From Mycobacterium sp. (GTDB lineage Bacteria > Actinomycetota > Actinomycetes > Mycobacteriales > Mycobacteriaceae), in the NCBI GenBank assembly GCA_016197405.1, contig JACPVR010000023.1, positions 186,001 to 250,000 on the forward strand: a stretch of DNA of 64,000 bases, in the 5' to 3' direction. Shown here one piece after another: positions 43,401 through 52,800 of the stretch. The notes beneath the pieces were generated by a model. The model ran no database searches and was not told the origin of the DNA. It saw only the letters and a list, made by a program, of their open reading frames with translations. How positions within the stretch are numbered: the first letter of the stretch is position 1; the number at the start of each line of letters is the position of its first letter. Both the position numbers and the translations under genes were made by a program.

Positions 43401-43499
43401 CACCAAGGAGAACGACAGCGTCACAACACTTCTGAGCGTCCTCTGCCGGGCTGAGACCCGAGTGAGCGATTGTGGGCCCGCAGCCCGGGGAGGACGAAG

Positions 43500-46007
43500 A
43501 TGAAGAAGACAGCAGGGTCCGCCGCCGACAACCCGAACAACGGGGAGTCGGCGGCGGGCTCGTTCAAGGCGCCCGGTAAGCCTGCATCCGATCTGGCGAC
43601 CGCGGTCCGTCAGTTGACCACCGGCGGACGCAGTCAGCTGGATGCGGTGGCGCTGCGTGACGCATTGCGTGATCTCTACGAATTCTGGCTCACCACCAAG
43701 GCCACCGAGATCGGGATAACCGCCACCAGTGGATTCGCGATCGTGGCGACCGGCGGCCTGGGGCGTGGTGAGTTGGCGCCGGCCTCGGATCTGGATCTGA
43801 CGCTGGTGCACGACAATATGCCCACCGACGTGGTGACCGAGGTCGCCGAGCGACTGTGGTACCCGTTGTGGGACGCCAACATCCGACTCGATCACAGTGT
43901 GCGCACCGTGCCCGAGGCGTTGCAGGTCGCCAGTGAGGACATCGCGGCCGGCCTGGCCATGCTCGAAGCGCGCCACATCGCCGGCGATGCCGAGCTGTCC
44001 AATCTGCTCATCGGTGGTGCGCGCCGGCAGTGGCGGACCGGAATCGCTTCGCGCTTCGGCGATCTGGTTGCCGAGACGCAGGCTCGCTGGCAGCGCAGTG
44101 GGCAGATCGCGCACCGCGCCGAACCCGACCTGAAAAGTGGACGTGGCGGTCTGCGTGACGTGCAGCTGCTCAACGCCCTGGCCATTGCCCAACTGGCCGA
44201 TGTCCAACAGAGCCATTCGCTGTTGTCACCGACCGGATCGCTGGGCGGCGCGCACCTGGCGCTGCTCAACGTACGCACCGAACTACACCGGGTATCCGGA
44301 CGTGGCCGCGACCAATTGCTGGCGCAGTACGCCGACGAAATCGGTGCCGCTCTGCGCATCGGTGATCGTTTCGATCTGGCCCGGATGCTCTCCGATGCGG
44401 CCCGCACCATCAGCTACTACGTCGACTCCGGTTTGCGGACAGCCGGTAATTCGTTGCCGCGCAAAGGGTTGGCCGCGTTGCGCCGCCCGGTCCGTCGCCC
44501 ACTCGACGAGGGTGTGCTGGAGTTCAACGGCGAGGTCATCCTGGCCCGCGATGCCCGGCCCGAACGTGATCCCGGTTTGATCCTGCGGGTGGCGGCGGCC
44601 TCGGCGACCACCGGCCTGCCCATGTCGGCCGCCACGCTGAGCAGACTGGCTGCCTCGGCCCCGGAACTGCGCACGCCGTGGCCGCGGCAGGCGCTCAAGG
44701 ACCTGTTGGTGATGCTGGCCGCCGGTCCGACGACGATCTCGACCGTGGAAGCGCTCGACCGCACCGGGCTGTGGGGCAGGCTCTTCCCGGAATGGGGTGC
44801 GGTACGGGACCTGCCGCCGCGCGATGTGGTGCACATCTGGACCGTCGACCGGCATCTGGTCGAAACCGTCTCGCGGGCAAGCGCATTCACCACCCGAGTG
44901 TCACGCCCCGACCTGCTGGTGCTGGGCGCCCTGTGTCATGACATCGGCAAGGGCCGCGGTGGTGACCACAGCGTCATCGGCGCCGAGCTGGCCACGCAGA
45001 TCGGCACCCGGCTGGGGTTGTGGCCATCCGATGTCGAGACGCTGTCGGCGATGGTGCGCTACCACCTGCTGCTGCCCGATACCGCGACGCGCAAGGACCT
45101 GCAGGACCCCGCGACCATCACCGGTGTCGCGCAGTCGCTGGGCGGGGATCCGGTGCTCCTGGAGTTGTTGCATGCGCTGGCCGAGGCCGACTCGCTGGCC
45201 ACCGGGCCCGGTGTCTGGGGCGACTGGAAGTCGTCACTGATCGGCGATCTGGTGCGGCGCTGCCGATTGGTGATGGCGGGTGAGCCGCTGCCGCACGCCG
45301 ATCCGGTCGACCAACGACACCTGGAACTGGCCGCCGACGGCGGCGTACACGTCGAGATGACAAGTGGCGACGGGCCGCACATCTATCAGGTCACGATGAT
45401 CGCACCGGATCGCCGCGGTGCGTTGTCGAAGGCCGCCGGTGTGCTGGCACTCAATTCGCTTCGGGTGCATTCGGCATCGGTGAACAGCCAGCACGGCTCG
45501 GCCATCAACACATTCGTGGTGTCACCGCATTTCGGCCAGCCGCCCGCCGCCGAACTGTTGCGTCAGCAGCTGATCCTGGCGTTGGACGGTGACCTCGACG
45601 TCCTGGCGGCGCTGGACAAGCGCGACCGCGACGCCGCGCAGCAGCCGGGCCGGGCCGGGGAGGCGCCCGCCGCGGTGCCGGCCAACCGTGTGCCCGCCCC
45701 ACCGCGGGTGATCTGGCATCGCGGAACAGACGGTGATCAGTTGGTGGTGGAGATCCGTGCCACCGACCGCACCGGCCTGCTGGCGATGCTGACCGGTGTC
45801 TTCGAACGAAACGGTGTGGACATCTCCTGGGCCAAGGTGACCACGATGGGTTCCTCGGTTGTCGATGCGTTCAGCATCGTGGTGCCGCCGCTGATCGCCG
45901 ACGGCACACCCGACACCGCCAAATTCGGTGTTGTCAGTGAGGAATTGGAGAAGGCGCTCTACGCGGTGCTACCCGCACCACCCAAGCCGGTGTCGGAAGC
46001 CAGTTAG
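43500..46007 (+). CDS. glnD: PII nucleotidylyltransferase GlnD
   Basis: 835 aa from ATG 43500, which follows GGGGAGGA by five bases; an earlier GTG 43470 is less likely. Domains: nucleotidyltransferase (GGLGRGELAPASDLDL, residues 85-100), GlnD-linker, HD hydrolase (LCHDIGKGRGGDHS), and two C-terminal ACT domains (YQVTMIAPDRRGALSKAAGV; EIRATDRTGLLAMLTGVFER) that sense glutamine. In actinobacteria it adenylylates PII. The stop TAG overlaps the convergent oxidoreductase stop by four bases. Corresponds to Rv2918c. Confidence 0.96.
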   Translation: MKKTAGSAADNPNNGESAAGSFKAPGKPASDLATAVRQLTTGGRSQLDAVALRDALRDLYEFWLTTKATEIGITATSGFAIVATGGLGRGELAPASDLDLTLVHDNMPTDVVTEVAERLWYPLWDANIRLDHSVRTVPEALQVASEDIAAGLAMLEARHIAGDAELSNLLIGGARRQWRTGIASRFGDLVAETQARWQRSGQIAHRAEPDLKSGRGGLRDVQLLNALAIAQLADVQQSHSLLSPTGSLGGAHLALLNVRTELHRVSGRGRDQLLAQYADEIGAALRIGDRFDLARMLSDAARTISYYVDSGLRTAGNSLPRKGLAALRRPVRRPLDEGVLEFNGEVILARDARPERDPGLILRVAAASATTGLPMSAATLSRLAASAPELRTPWPRQALKDLLVMLAAGPTTISTVEALDRTGLWGRLFPEWGAVRDLPPRDVVHIWTVDRHLVETVSRASAFTTRVSRPDLLVLGALCHDIGKGRGGDHSVIGAELATQIGTRLGLWPSDVETLSAMVRYHLLLPDTATRKDLQDPATITGVAQSLGGDPVLLELLHALAEADSLATGPGVWGDWKSSLIGDLVRRCRLVMAGEPLPHADPVDQRHLELAADGGVHVEMTSGDGPHIYQVTMIAPDRRGALSKAAGVLALNSLRVHSASVNSQHGSAINTFVVSPHFGQPPAAELLRQQLILALDGDLDVLAALDKRDRDAAQQPGRAGEAPAAVPANRVPAPPRVIWHRGTDGDQLVVEIRATDRTGLLAMLTGVFERNGVDISWAKVTTMGSSVVDAFSIVVPPLIADGTPDTAKFGVVSEELEKALYAVLPAPPKPVSEAS

Positions 46008-48193
46008 CGCGCCGTCACCGAGACCCAGGTGTCGTTGACCGCGGCGGTCCCGGTGAACATGTCCACCTGATCGGGATCGTGCAGCGCGTTGACGTTGGCT
46101 CCGGGCAGCTGGTTGGCATGGCGCCAGCCGGTGCCCTGGTGGCCCCAACCGTGCGGTACCGCGACGGTGCCGACCCGGATCTCGTCACTGATGTCCAGCG
46201 GGATGTCGATGTGACCCACCGCCGAGGTGATCCGGACGGTCGCATCCTGAACCAGGCCGCGGGCTGCCGCGTCGTCGGGATGCATCAGCACGGTGCACCT
46301 GTTGTTGCCGCCGGTCATGGTCGGCACGTTGTGCAACCAGGAATTGTTGCTGCGCAGGTGGCGCCGGCCGATGAGACGCAGATCGTGTCCACCCGCTGCC
46401 GGCTCGGACTCGGGCGTGCCGAGCAGTGCGCGGGCCGCCGCGACGAATTCGGCGGGGGCCAGGTGCACTCGGCGGTCGTCGGTGGCGATCACCTCGGGCA
46501 GTCGCGGCTGCAGTGCCCCCAGATCCAGGCCGCCGGGGCTGGACCGCAACTGACGCAACGTTATGCCCTTGCGGCCCTTTCGGATCCGGCCGTGGGGACC
46601 GGTCATCAGGGTCAGTGCCGTGATGTGCATGGGGTCGATCGCCCGGATCAACGAGGTGCGCAACGGTTTGAGGAGTCGTCGCACCGGGTTGGGCAGCAGC
46701 TCCATGCTCAACCTGGTGAGGATCTCCCAGTCCTCCTTGGCCCCGCGCGGTGGGTCGAAACAGCGATGCTGGTAGCGGATGTTGTTGCGCACGCTGAAGA
46801 CCGTCGTCAGCAGTCCGACGTCCTCGCGCTCCAACGGTGAGACCGGCGGCAGGATGAAATCGGCGTGGCGGCTCGTCTCGGTGACGTACATGTCAACTGC
46901 CACATACAGATCCAATGCGGCCATGGCTTCTTCGAGGCGGCCCTGCTGCGGTATCGACGACACCGGATTGCCGGCGTAGGTGATCATCGCGCGGATCTGG
47001 CCTTCGCCGCCGGTGAGCATCTCCTGCGCCATCACCACCGCGGGCAGCTCACCCCGGAAGGACTTGTAGCGTCCCGACCGGTCGGTCGCCTTTCCATGCC
47101 CGACGGACATGTGCTTGGCGAGCTTGGGCACATCGGCTATCGGGGTGGTGAACATGGTGCCGCCGGGGCGATCCAGATTCCCGGTCACCGCGTTGATCAC
47201 CATGACAAGCCAGCTCACCAGTGTCCCGGTCTGCTGCTGGCAGATCCCGATGCGGGCATAGATCGCCGCGGACGGTGCGGCCGCGTGGTCGCGGGCGAGC
47301 GCCCGGATGACATCGGCATCGACGCCGGCGCGTGGCGCGACCGACTCCGGGGTGGCATCGGCCACCAGCCGGGTCAGCTCCTGCCAACCGGTGGCCTGCC
47401 GATCGACGGCGCGCGTATCGCACAGGTTCTCGGTAACGAGCACATTCAGCATGCCCAGCAGTAGGTAGAGGTCCCCGCCGGGCCGGACCGCCACGTGCTG
47501 GTCGGCCAGCCGCGCGGTCTCGGTGCGTCGCGGATCGATCACGACGACGGTGCCGCCGCGTTCCCGTATCGCTTTGATGCGGCGTTTGGCCCCCGGCATG
47601 ATCGACAGCGAGCCATTCGAGACGGCCGGGTTGGCGCCGATGATGACCAACCGTTGGGTGCGGTCGATATCGGTGATCGGCATCAACGCGTTGGATCCGA
47701 ATACCTGCCAGGCGGCGTACTCGTGTGGCATCTGGTCGATGGAGGACGCCGTGAAGAAGTTCGGAGTCCGCAGCGCGCGCTGGAGAAGGAATCCGTACAT
47801 CGCCCCGGAGCTGTGCGCTGCCGGGTTCCCCAGATACATGCCGAGTGCGCGGGAGCCGTAGTTCTTGCGGACCTCCCGCAGTCGAGAGCCGATCTCGGCG
47901 AATGCCTCATCCCAACCCACCGGCTCGAAGGTGTCGCCGACGCGCCGCATCGGCGTGCGCAGGCGGTCCGGGTCGTTGTGCAAAGCCCCCATCGCGGTGG
48001 CCTTGGGGCAGATGTAGCCCTTGGAGAAGACGTCGTCGGGGTTGCCTGCGATGCGGCCCACCTGACCGTCGGTCACCGTGACGTGGATTCCGCAGTGCGC
48101 CTCACACAGCGTGCACTGGCTTATATGGGTGGCGGTCCTGGAGGTGGGCGATTGGCTGCGCACTTCGGCGAGGGGGAGGTCGACGGCCGTCAT
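46004..48193 (-). CDS. Molybdopterin oxidoreductase with N-terminal [4Fe-4S] domain, substrate unknown
   Basis: 729 aa DMSO-reductase-family enzyme. The N-terminal CTLCEAHCGI with a later YICPKATAMG gives the four Cys ligands of a [4Fe-4S] cluster. Molybdopterin-binding regions follow (IGANPAVSNGSL, VIDPRRTETARLADQ), ending with the cofactor-dinucleotide domain (NNSWLHNVPTMTGGNN, VPHGWGHQGTGWRHANQLP). No Tat signal is visible, so it is probably cytoplasmic, like formate dehydrogenase or assimilatory nitrate reductase; the reaction cannot be assigned. ATG 48193 follows GGAAGG; the open frame to 49027 is antisense to ffh and rejected. No electron-transfer partner gene lies nearby. Confidence 0.88.
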   Translation of the reverse strand: MTAVDLPLAEVRSQSPTSRTATHISQCTLCEAHCGIHVTVTDGQVGRIAGNPDDVFSKGYICPKATAMGALHNDPDRLRTPMRRVGDTFEPVGWDEAFAEIGSRLREVRKNYGSRALGMYLGNPAAHSSGAMYGFLLQRALRTPNFFTASSIDQMPHEYAAWQVFGSNALMPITDIDRTQRLVIIGANPAVSNGSLSIMPGAKRRIKAIRERGGTVVVIDPRRTETARLADQHVAVRPGGDLYLLLGMLNVLVTENLCDTRAVDRQATGWQELTRLVADATPESVAPRAGVDADVIRALARDHAAAPSAAIYARIGICQQQTGTLVSWLVMVINAVTGNLDRPGGTMFTTPIADVPKLAKHMSVGHGKATDRSGRYKSFRGELPAVVMAQEMLTGGEGQIRAMITYAGNPVSSIPQQGRLEEAMAALDLYVAVDMYVTETSRHADFILPPVSPLEREDVGLLTTVFSVRNNIRYQHRCFDPPRGAKEDWEILTRLSMELLPNPVRRLLKPLRTSLIRAIDPMHITALTLMTGPHGRIRKGRKGITLRQLRSSPGGLDLGALQPRLPEVIATDDRRVHLAPAEFVAAARALLGTPESEPAAGGHDLRLIGRRHLRSNNSWLHNVPTMTGGNNRCTVLMHPDDAAARGLVQDATVRITSAVGHIDIPLDISDEIRVGTVAVPHGWGHQGTGWRHANQLPGANVNALHDPDQVDMFTGTAAVNDTWVSVTAR

Positions 48194-48308
48194 GGGAGCC
48201 TTCCGCGGTCCGGTGGGGTGTGTCGGCAGATTATCGGCAGGCCGCCACCCCACGGGGCCGAATCCACCCGGAAGCGCCTTGAGTTCCTTGCCGGTGCCGC
48301 CGCCGCGA

Positions 48309-48314
48309 TAGGCT
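48309..48314 (+). promoter_or_regulatory. Candidate -10 box for leaderless ffh
   Basis: TAGGCT ends six bases before GTG 48321 in the divergent gap between the molybdopterin oxidoreductase gene and ffh. No ribosome-binding site is seen, so leaderless initiation is likely. Confidence 0.45.
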
Positions 48315-48320
48315 AGCCAC

Positions 48321-49883
48321 GTGTTTGAATCCCTGTCCGACCGGTTGACCGGTGCGCTGGCCGGCTTGCGCGGCAAGGGCCGGCTCACCGATGCCGACAT
48401 CGACGCCACCGCCCGTGAGATCCGGTTGGCCCTGCTCGAAGCCGACGTGTCGTTGCCCGTCGTGCGCGAGTTCATCAACCGCATCAAGGAGCGCGCCAAG
48501 GGCGCGGAGGTCTCCGGCGCGCTCAACCCCGCGCAGCAGGTCGTCAAGATCGTCAATGACGAGCTCATCGGGATTCTCGGCGGACAGACCCGGCAGCTGG
48601 CGTTCGCCAAGACACCACCGACGGTCATCATGCTGGCCGGTCTGCAGGGTGCCGGTAAGACGACGCTGGCCGGAAAGCTGGCGAAATGGTTGCGCGGTAA
48701 GGGACACACCCCGCTGCTGGTGGCCTGCGACCTGCAGCGGCCCGGTGCCGTCAACCAGCTGACCATCGTCGGTGAGCGCGCCGGTGTCGCGGTGTTCGCA
48801 CCGCATCCCGGTACCGCCGCCAACGCCGCCGAGACCGAGGGCGCGGGCCCGGGCGATCCCGTCGCGGTGGCCGCCGCCGGTCTGGCCGAGGCCAAGGCCA
48901 AGCATTTCGACGTCGTCATCGTCGACACCGCGGGCCGCCTCGGTATCGACGAGGTGCTGATGGCCCAGGCCGGTGCCATCCGCGATGCCGTCCATCCCGA
49001 CGAGACCCTTTTCGTCCTCGACGCCATGATCGGTCAGGACGCGGTGTCGACGGCGCAAGCCTTCGGCGCGGGCGTGGGATTCACCGGCGTGGTGCTCACC
49101 AAGCTCGACGGCGACGCCCGCGGTGGTGCCGCGCTGTCGGTACGCGAGGTCACCGGCGTTCCGATCCTGTTCGCATCCACCGGCGAGAAGCTGGAGGATT
49201 TCGACGTCTTCCATCCCGACCGGATGGCGTCGCGGATCCTCGGCATGGGCGATGTGCTGAGCCTCATCGAGCAGGCCGAGCAGGTCTTCGATCAGCAGAA
49301 GGCCGAGGAGGCCGCCCTCAAGATCGGCTCCGGTGAGCTGACCCTGGAGGATTTCCTCGAGCAGATGCTGGCCATCCGCAAGATGGGACCGATCGGCAAC
49401 CTGCTGGGCATGCTGCCCGGCGCCGGACAGATGAAGGACGCGCTGGCAGCTGTCGACGACAGCCACCTGGACCGGGTGCAGGCCATCATCCGCGGTATGA
49501 CGCCCGCCGAGCGGGCCGACCCCAAGATCATCAACGCCTCGCGCCGGTTGCGCATCGCCAACGGTTCCGGTGTCAGCGTCGCCGAGGTCAACCAGCTGGT
49601 CGACCGGTTCTTCGAGGCCCGCAAGATGATGTCGTCGATGGCCGGCAAATTCGGTATGCCCGGTGGCAACCGCAAGGCGGTAAACCGCAAGGGCGGCAAG
49701 AACAAACAGAAGAACAAGAAGGGCAGGGGCCCGACGCCGCCGAAGGTGCGTAACCCGCTCGGCGCGGCCGGCCTGCCCGGTGGTTTCCCCGACCTGTCGC
49801 AGATGCCGCCCGGTCTGGACGAACTACCGCCGGGGTTGGCCGATTTCGATCTGTCCAAGCTGAAATTCCCGGGGCAGAAGTAG
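48321..49883 (+). CDS. ffh: Signal recognition particle protein Ffh (SRP54)
   Basis: GTPase that binds 4.5S RNA and nascent signal sequences. It has 520 aa: N domain, G domain (GLQGAGKTTLAGKLA at residues 107-121, DTAGRLGID, TKLDGDARGG), and a methionine-rich M domain (MLAIRKMGPIGNLLGMLPG, MMSSMAGKFGMPGG) with a lysine-rich then Pro-rich tail. Start is GTG 48321. The 4.5S RNA gene is not in this window. Corresponds to Rv2916c. Confidence 0.98.
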   Translation: MFESLSDRLTGALAGLRGKGRLTDADIDATAREIRLALLEADVSLPVVREFINRIKERAKGAEVSGALNPAQQVVKIVNDELIGILGGQTRQLAFAKTPPTVIMLAGLQGAGKTTLAGKLAKWLRGKGHTPLLVACDLQRPGAVNQLTIVGERAGVAVFAPHPGTAANAAETEGAGPGDPVAVAAAGLAEAKAKHFDVVIVDTAGRLGIDEVLMAQAGAIRDAVHPDETLFVLDAMIGQDAVSTAQAFGAGVGFTGVVLTKLDGDARGGAALSVREVTGVPILFASTGEKLEDFDVFHPDRMASRILGMGDVLSLIEQAEQVFDQQKAEEAALKIGSGELTLEDFLEQMLAIRKMGPIGNLLGMLPGAGQMKDALAAVDDSHLDRVQAIIRGMTPAERADPKIINASRRLRIANGSGVSVAEVNQLVDRFFEARKMMSSMAGKFGMPGGNRKAVNRKGGKNKQKNKKGRGPTPPKVRNPLGAAGLPGGFPDLSQMPPGLDELPPGLADFDLSKLKFPGQK

Positions 49884-49893
49884 TTTGACCGGC

Positions 49894-50973
49894 ATGTCCG
49901 CCCTGCATATTCGGGGTCGGCAGCTTCCGGGTGCGGACATCGCCGACTGGTGGATCGTCGACGGCGTGCTCAGTGCCGAACCGGTCGCCGACGCCGAGAC
50001 CGTTTTCACCGACGGCTGGATCGTGCCCGGTCTGGTGGATGCGCACTGTCATGTCGGCCTCGGTGTGCACGGTGCCACCGACCTCGACGAGGCCATCGAG
50101 CAAGCACGTGCCGAAAGAGCAGTTGGGGCACTGTTGTTGCGCGACGCCGGCTCACCGGTGGACACCCGCGTCCTCGACGACCACGACGATCTGCCGCGCA
50201 TCATCCGCGCCGGACGGCATCTGGCCCGGCCCAAACGCTATTCGCCGGGTCTGCCGATCGACATCGAGGACGAGTCGCAGCTGCCGGCCGCGGTCGCCGA
50301 GCAGGCGCGCTTCGGCGACGGCTGGGTCAAACTGGTCGGCGACTGGATCGACCGGGGGATCGGGGATCTGGCTCCGTTGTGGTCCGATGACATCCTGGTC
50401 GCCGCGATCGACGCCGCGCATGCCAACGGAGCCAGGGTCACCGCCCATGTGTTCGGCGAGGAGGCGCTGCCCGGTCTGATCAACGCCGGTATCGACTGCA
50501 TCGAACACGGCACCGGCCTCACCGACGACACCATCGCGATGATGGTCGAACACGGCACCGCGCTGGTGCCGACGTTGATCAATATCGACAACTTTCCCGG
50601 AATCGCCGACGCCGCAAGCAAATACCCGACCTATGCCAGGCATATGCGCGATCTGTACGCGTCCTGCAGGCAGCGGGTCGGTGCCGCCCGTGATGCCGGG
50701 GTGCCGATTTTCGCCGGCACCGACGCGGGCAGCATGGTGGCGCACGGCCGCATCGCCGACGAGGTCGAGGCACTCAAGGGAATCGGGATGAGTGCCACCG
50801 AGGCACTCGGATCGGCTGCCTGGGCGGCCCGGAAGTGGTTGGGCCGCAGCGTTATCGAACACGGGGCACCGGCGGATCTGTTGTGTTTCCGGGAGGATCC
50901 GCGATCGGGCCCCGCAGTACTGAGCGCACCCGATCTGGTGATCCTGCGCGGGAAGGTCTTCTCTGGTGCCTGA
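49894..50973 (+). CDS. Amidohydrolase-family metal-dependent hydrolase
   Basis: 359 aa TIM-barrel amidohydrolase. Metal-binding elements visible: VPGLVDAHCHVGLG (HxH), the GWVKLVGDWIDRG lysine region, TAHVFGEEAL and CIEHGTGL (His ligands), and AGTDAGSM (Asp). Substrate unknown; imidazolonepropionase- or prolidase-like members act on cyclic amides or dipeptides. ATG 49894 is preferred; TTG 49885 is an alternative three codons upstream. It overlaps the cyclase-family gene by eight bases, suggesting consecutive hydrolytic steps. Corresponds to Rv2915c. Confidence 0.82.
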   Translation: MSALHIRGRQLPGADIADWWIVDGVLSAEPVADAETVFTDGWIVPGLVDAHCHVGLGVHGATDLDEAIEQARAERAVGALLLRDAGSPVDTRVLDDHDDLPRIIRAGRHLARPKRYSPGLPIDIEDESQLPAAVAEQARFGDGWVKLVGDWIDRGIGDLAPLWSDDILVAAIDAAHANGARVTAHVFGEEALPGLINAGIDCIEHGTGLTDDTIAMMVEHGTALVPTLINIDNFPGIADAASKYPTYARHMRDLYASCRQRVGAARDAGVPIFAGTDAGSMVAHGRIADEVEALKGIGMSATEALGSAAWAARKWLGRSVIEHGAPADLLCFREDPRSGPAVLSAPDLVILRGKVFSGA

Positions 50974-51877
50974 CTATCGTGCACACTTCGACTTCGACAT
51001 CCGGTTCGCAAACGGGGGAGACCTGTCCGGCAACGGTTTCCGGCTCGACCTGCCGTCGGCCGATATCGACGCCGACGCGATCGGCCGGCTGCTGGTGGCA
51101 CATCTGGGTCTGACCCTCGTCGAGGATGTCGAGCTTCGCGGTCTGCGCATCGTCGCCGAGGCGCATCGCGGCAGCCGGGGTGTCGAGCCCGCGGCGTCGG
51201 AGCCGGTTGCCCGAGTCGTCGACCTGAGCCATCCCATCCGTGCGGGTCTGATCACCTACCCGGGGTTGCCTGCGCCGGTCATCACCCCGCATCTGACGCG
51301 AGCGGACTCCCGGGCCAAGTACGCCCCCGGTACCGAGTTCGCGATGGACGTCATCACCATGATCGGCAACACCGGTACATACCTGGACTCGCCGTTTCAC
51401 CGCTATCCCGACGGCGCCGACCTGGCCGGGCTGGACCTGTCGACCCTGGTGGAGCTGCGCGCCGAGGTGTTCCATCTGACCGATGCCTGGGATGCCGGTC
51501 GCCGCGGTATCGGCGCGACACTGTTGGCCGACCGTGACGTGCGCGGCGCGGCTGTGCTGCTGCACACCGGATGGGACGCACATTTCGGCACCGAACAGTA
51601 CGGCTCCGGCGCACCGTTCCTGACCGCCGAGGCGACCCGCCATCTCATCGATGCGGGCGCGGTGCTGGTGGGGATCGACTCGGTCAATATCGACGACACC
51701 GAATCCGGCGGCGAGCGACCCGCTCACACGTTGCTGCTCGGCGCCGGTGTGCATGTGGTGGAACACCTGACCAATCTGGCGGCGCTACCACCGCGCGGCG
51801 CGCGGTTCACCGCGGCACCGCCGGCCGTCGAAGGATTCGGGACGTTCCCGGTCCGGGCGTTCGCCCGGCTCGTCTAG
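50966..51877 (+). CDS. Cyclase-family (kynurenine-formamidase-like) protein with extra N-terminal domain
   Basis: 303 aa. Residues about 85-300 match the cyclase family (VDLSHPIRAGLITYPGLPAP, NTGTYLDSPFHRYPDG, VLLHTGWDAHFGT, GIDSVNIDD). The first 75 residues form an additional small alpha/beta-like domain (YRAHFDFDIRFANGGDLSG...) that I do not recognise. In the usual metal motif HxGTHxDxPxH, the first two His are Asn and Tyr here, so metal binding may differ. Start GTG 50966 overlaps the amidohydrolase stop by eight bases. Substrate unknown. Confidence 0.75.
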   Translation: MPDYRAHFDFDIRFANGGDLSGNGFRLDLPSADIDADAIGRLLVAHLGLTLVEDVELRGLRIVAEAHRGSRGVEPAASEPVARVVDLSHPIRAGLITYPGLPAPVITPHLTRADSRAKYAPGTEFAMDVITMIGNTGTYLDSPFHRYPDGADLAGLDLSTLVELRAEVFHLTDAWDAGRRGIGATLLADRDVRGAAVLLHTGWDAHFGTEQYGSGAPFLTAEATRHLIDAGAVLVGIDSVNIDDTESGGERPAHTLLLGAGVHVVEHLTNLAALPPRGARFTAAPPAVEGFGTFPVRAFARLV

Positions 51878-51879
51878 CG

Positions 51880-52767
51880 CTACAGCGCGCCGACGCTCGC
51901 GCCGCGGTCCAGCGCGAAACCCCAGTCCAGCAGCGCGCCGGCCTGGTCCCAGTAGGTCGGGCCGCCTTCATGGATCAGACCGTTCATCATCGCGAAGACC
52001 AGCCGGCGCCCGTCGCGCTGGGCGGCCCCGACGAAAGTCTTGCGGGCCAGGTCGGTGTAGCCGGTCTTACCCCCCAGCATGCCCGGGTAGCGGCCCAGCA
52101 TCTCGTCCTGGTTGACCAGCACCGTGTCACCGGTCTTGGTGGGGAACACCGCCGTGGGCTGCGCGGTGATGTCGGCGAACACCGGATAGCCCATCGCGGC
52201 GCGGAAGATCACCGCGAGGTCGTGCGGCGTACTCCACATCGCCATACCGGGCGCGTCGATGCCCGACGGGCTGCCTGTGGTGGTCCGGTCGGCACCCAGC
52301 AGCGCGGCCTTGGCGTTCATCTTCGCGACGGCTTCCTGCGGGCCGCCCAGCATCCGGGCCAGCGTATTGGCGGCGTCGTTACCGGACACCAGCAGCAGGC
52401 CGTCGAGGAGTTGGCGCGTCGAGTACGTCACCCCGGGAGCCACCCCTGCGCAGTTGCATTCGACCTGGGTGTCGGCATCGGTGGCCACGATGGTCTGGTC
52501 CAGCGGCAGTTCGTCGAGGACGACCTGGGCCAGCAGCGTCTTGATGGTGCTGGCCGGCGGGGACTGGGCCTGCTCGTTGCGACCGGCCAGGATCTGGCCG
52601 GTGTCCATATCGGCAAGGATCCAGGCCGGTGCCGGACCGGGCGGTATCGGAGCCGAACCGGCGGGCTGGACGTCGATGGCGTCGGCGGAGGCCGCGGGTG
52701 CCGCCGTGACCGGGGCCACCAGACTCAACGCCACGGCAAGGCTGGCCAGAAGTCGGTGCATGGACAT
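51880..52767 (-). CDS. dacB2: D-alanyl-D-alanine carboxypeptidase (PBP5/DacB2-like), exported
   Basis: 295 aa. Cleavable signal peptide (LLASLAVALSLVAPVTAAPA), then a serine DD-peptidase domain with all three motifs: S73-T-I-K76, S128-G-N130 and K234-T-G236. It trims pentapeptide stems of peptidoglycan and so sets the tetrapeptide supply for L,D-transpeptidases such as the ldtB product. Shorter than E. coli PBP5, lacking its C-terminal beta domain and anchor. Matches Rv2911. Convergent with the cyclase gene, two bases apart. Confidence 0.92.
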   Translation of the reverse strand: MSMHRLLASLAVALSLVAPVTAAPAASADAIDVQPAGSAPIPPGPAPAWILADMDTGQILAGRNEQAQSPPASTIKTLLAQVVLDELPLDQTIVATDADTQVECNCAGVAPGVTYSTRQLLDGLLLVSGNDAANTLARMLGGPQEAVAKMNAKAALLGADRTTTGSPSGIDAPGMAMWSTPHDLAVIFRAAMGYPVFADITAQPTAVFPTKTGDTVLVNQDEMLGRYPGMLGGKTGYTDLARKTFVGAAQRDGRRLVFAMMNGLIHEGGPTYWDQAGALLDWGFALDRGASVGAL

Positions 52768-52800
52768 CGAGCCTAACCGCAGGCCGGCGCAGCCACCCGC

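Noticed and set aside
48194..49027. N-terminal extension of the molybdopterin oxidoreductase
   Set aside because: The extension is antisense to ffh; a good ribosome-binding site and the conserved Fe-S domain place the start at 48193.
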